DNA from: Populus alba
Taxonomy: Eukaryota > Streptophyta > Magnoliopsida > Malpighiales > Salicaceae
Direction: 5' to 3'
Assembly (NCBI RefSeq): GCF_005239225.2
Contig: NC_133296.1
Location: 2,666,001-2,730,000 of the forward strand
Length of the DNA: 64,000 nucleotides
Position numbers and translations under genes: made by a program. The notes beneath the pieces were generated by a model. It ran no database searches. It was not told the DNA's origin and saw nothing but the letters and a program-made list of their open reading frames with translations. This document shows, piece by piece, positions 62,631 to 64,000 of the stretch (within the stretch, counting starts at the first letter, position 1; each line of letters starts with the position of its first letter).

Positions 62631-63640
62631 GGAAATACATATAAAACTTTGTGGTTTATGCAGCAATGCATCTTACCATGTTCATTTTGAGCACTTCCCA
62701 TGCTTCCTCATGAAGCCAAATTCTGCTGCGTTTTCCAGGAAGTAGGGGACACATTTGACAAACTATCTCTCTTCCCATGTCTCTTACTAGATCATGCATC
62801 CTTAATTGATTCTGTAAATTAACTTCTAAGAGAGACCTTTCAACAAGAATTGTTAAATTGATTTCTTTGATTGAAACCATAGCGAGCATGTAGTATGGTT
62901 GACACATATTCTTTGCTTCTGCCAACGAAGAAAACATGCAATATCAAGGAATATATTTTTTAGTATATCATCAATCCAGTGCGTCAAAACTTATCACAAA
63001 GCTTTGCCTGGATACTAGGTTCTGGAGTTTTACATGCACTGCAAATCGAGTAAGCAAATGCTCATTTCTAGATGTAACCATTATTACACTTCCAGGACCA
63101 AACCTATTTTCTCCCACCAATGCTTTAACTTGATACTCGTTATCTACATCATCAAGAACTCTTTTTGTAACGGAGTCTTTCTGTGATTAAAATCATCCCC
63201 TGTCTACATTAATATTGATCCTAACAATATTATTGTTTCCAAAGTATCATGAAGCAGCTGGTTTTTGTAAACGGAACCAAACCATGAGGGCTTTTTGAAT
63301 GTTCACTGACGTTAGAAAGAAAACTACTTCCCTCAAATTCACAGAAGAGCAGATTAAATACAACTTTTTGCTAGAGTTGTCTTACCTATCCCGCCCATTC
63401 CATGTATGCCCACAATGCGACTTTCATCTGTAACAATTCTTAGTAGTGGCAATAATATTATCAACGTGAGAATCAATACCCACAAGGTGCTCAGGACGAT
63501 ATAGACATTTAGGACCCAATTTAGCCAACACATCTTCCACAATATTTCGGATAAAATCTGATTCGTGCCTGTTCATATAAAAAGAAGAAGGAAAAAAAAG
63601 TTGGAAATATTAAAAAACCATTTATTTTTTTGGTTATATT

Positions 63641-64000
63641 TGTTAGGTGTGTTGCCATTGAATGTGCCTAACCTTGACTTTGACCATCCACCTTTGTTGA
63701 AGAAGATGGCAGCCACCATTGACAAAAGTATCAACCATGTGCAGCCTTCTCAATTGTCAAAATTCAGCAGCCATTATTGATGAAAAGAAGCTGGAGTTGG
63801 TGCTAGCATTTGCCTATAAAAGAGGCATGTTTTGAGAGCTAAGATGTAGAGAGAGTTGTGAGTGCAATAGAGAGGAAGAGAGAAAAAGGAGCTGCTGCCA
63901 TGGGCAGCAGCCCTGCTGCCATTGCAGCAATGAGTGAGTTGAGTGAGTGGATGTAATCCTCCTCCTCCATGTATTTATTGTATCCTTTCTCTAATCTCTA
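63641..64000 (+). mobile_element. LTR of a retroelement, cut by the window edge
   Basis: Starts TGTTAGG at 63641, with the promoter-like GCCTATAAAAGAGGCATG near 63810. 'gctgctgccat..gcagcagccctgctgcc' follows, as in the LTR at 13758. It is therefore the same or a sister family, plus strand, inserted antisense in the intron between the TIR and NBS exons of TNL pseudogene 2. PBS and coding region would lie beyond 64000, or it is a solo LTR. Confidence 0.75.

Larger units (their letters stand above)
55381..63568 (-). pseudogene. TIR-NBS-LRR (TNL) pseudogene 2, TIR exon outside window
   Basis: Minus-strand exons by splice sites: NBS 63568-62677, first LRR 57168-56912, LRR 56797-55927 and C-terminal C-JID domain 55824-55381 (ends KKPEVE). 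Motifs are GMGGIGKTTLAK (P-loop), VLDDVDNEY (Kinase-2), FGPGSVIMVTSRNEHLL (RNBS-B), IFLDIACF and MHDLVRDMGREI (MHD intact). The GLPLA segment is missing. Frameshifts lie near 63430, 62940, 57130 and 56345, and there is a stop after SFDALD. Introns hold a Copia element (57276-62630, antisense) and an LTR (from 63641). The C-JID exon itself is open. The junction ..KMNM|GTKKVEG.. across the Copia-bearing intron keeps phase 0, so the insertion alone would not destroy the frame. Accumulated lesions make the locus dead. Confidence 0.85.

Overview
The window is plant nuclear DNA, most likely from a woody eudicot. AT-rich intergenic DNA, a SINE with the look of the Salicaceae families, and the mix of TIR-NBS-LRR (TNL), cysteine-rich receptor kinase (CRK) and LRR receptor kinase genes all suggest poplar or willow. 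The genus is inference. Nothing bacterial or organellar dominates. Genes have introns, and most long reading frames are retrotransposon remains.

Layout. 1-2851 holds a spliced minus-strand gene for a DUF2358/NTF2-like protein, for which I could join five exons by splice sites; its 3' end is not found. 2852-6900 is intergenic repeats: a 57-bp tandem array, a perfect 30-bp palindrome, a GA-rich LTR-like segment and a dispersed receptor-cluster repeat. 6900-11410 is a decayed minus-strand Copia element. 12140-13757 is an LRR receptor kinase pseudogene cut by an LTR element that runs into a 500-base assembly gap (14504-15003). 16730-21100 is a T-rich 2.1-kb direct duplication, followed by CACTA-type transposon remains (21430-23700). 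24509-31484 is a CRK pseudogene with a complete Copia element (25807-30790, identical LTRs, 5-bp target duplication) inserted beside a splice donor. 33048-36520 is a decayed Copia element with another LTR element nested in it, followed by a CRK 3' relic. 37720-39541 is TNL pseudogene 1. 41415-42135 is an inverted copy of the left edge of the window. 42329-46059 is the one apparently intact receptor gene, an LRR receptor kinase of about 1167 residues with 26 LRRs. 46130-55260 is intergenic, with a SINE, tandem duplications and a TRIM-like piece. 55381-63568 is TNL pseudogene 2, with a second LTR-complete Copia element in one intron and an LTR in another.

Together this is a decaying immune-receptor cluster. 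Receptor genes and their flanks have been copied, inverted and expanded by unequal exchange, and Copia elements have repeatedly landed in their introns. Only the LRR kinase looks intact; the DUF2358 gene is plausible but incomplete here. I did not find a novel multi-gene system. The most interesting signals are the recent LRR expansion, the parallel loss of the same NB-ARC segment in both TNL genes, a possible 349-residue truncated TIR-NBS product, a young Copia element with broken coding capacity, and a leader motif shared by otherwise different Copia-type elements.
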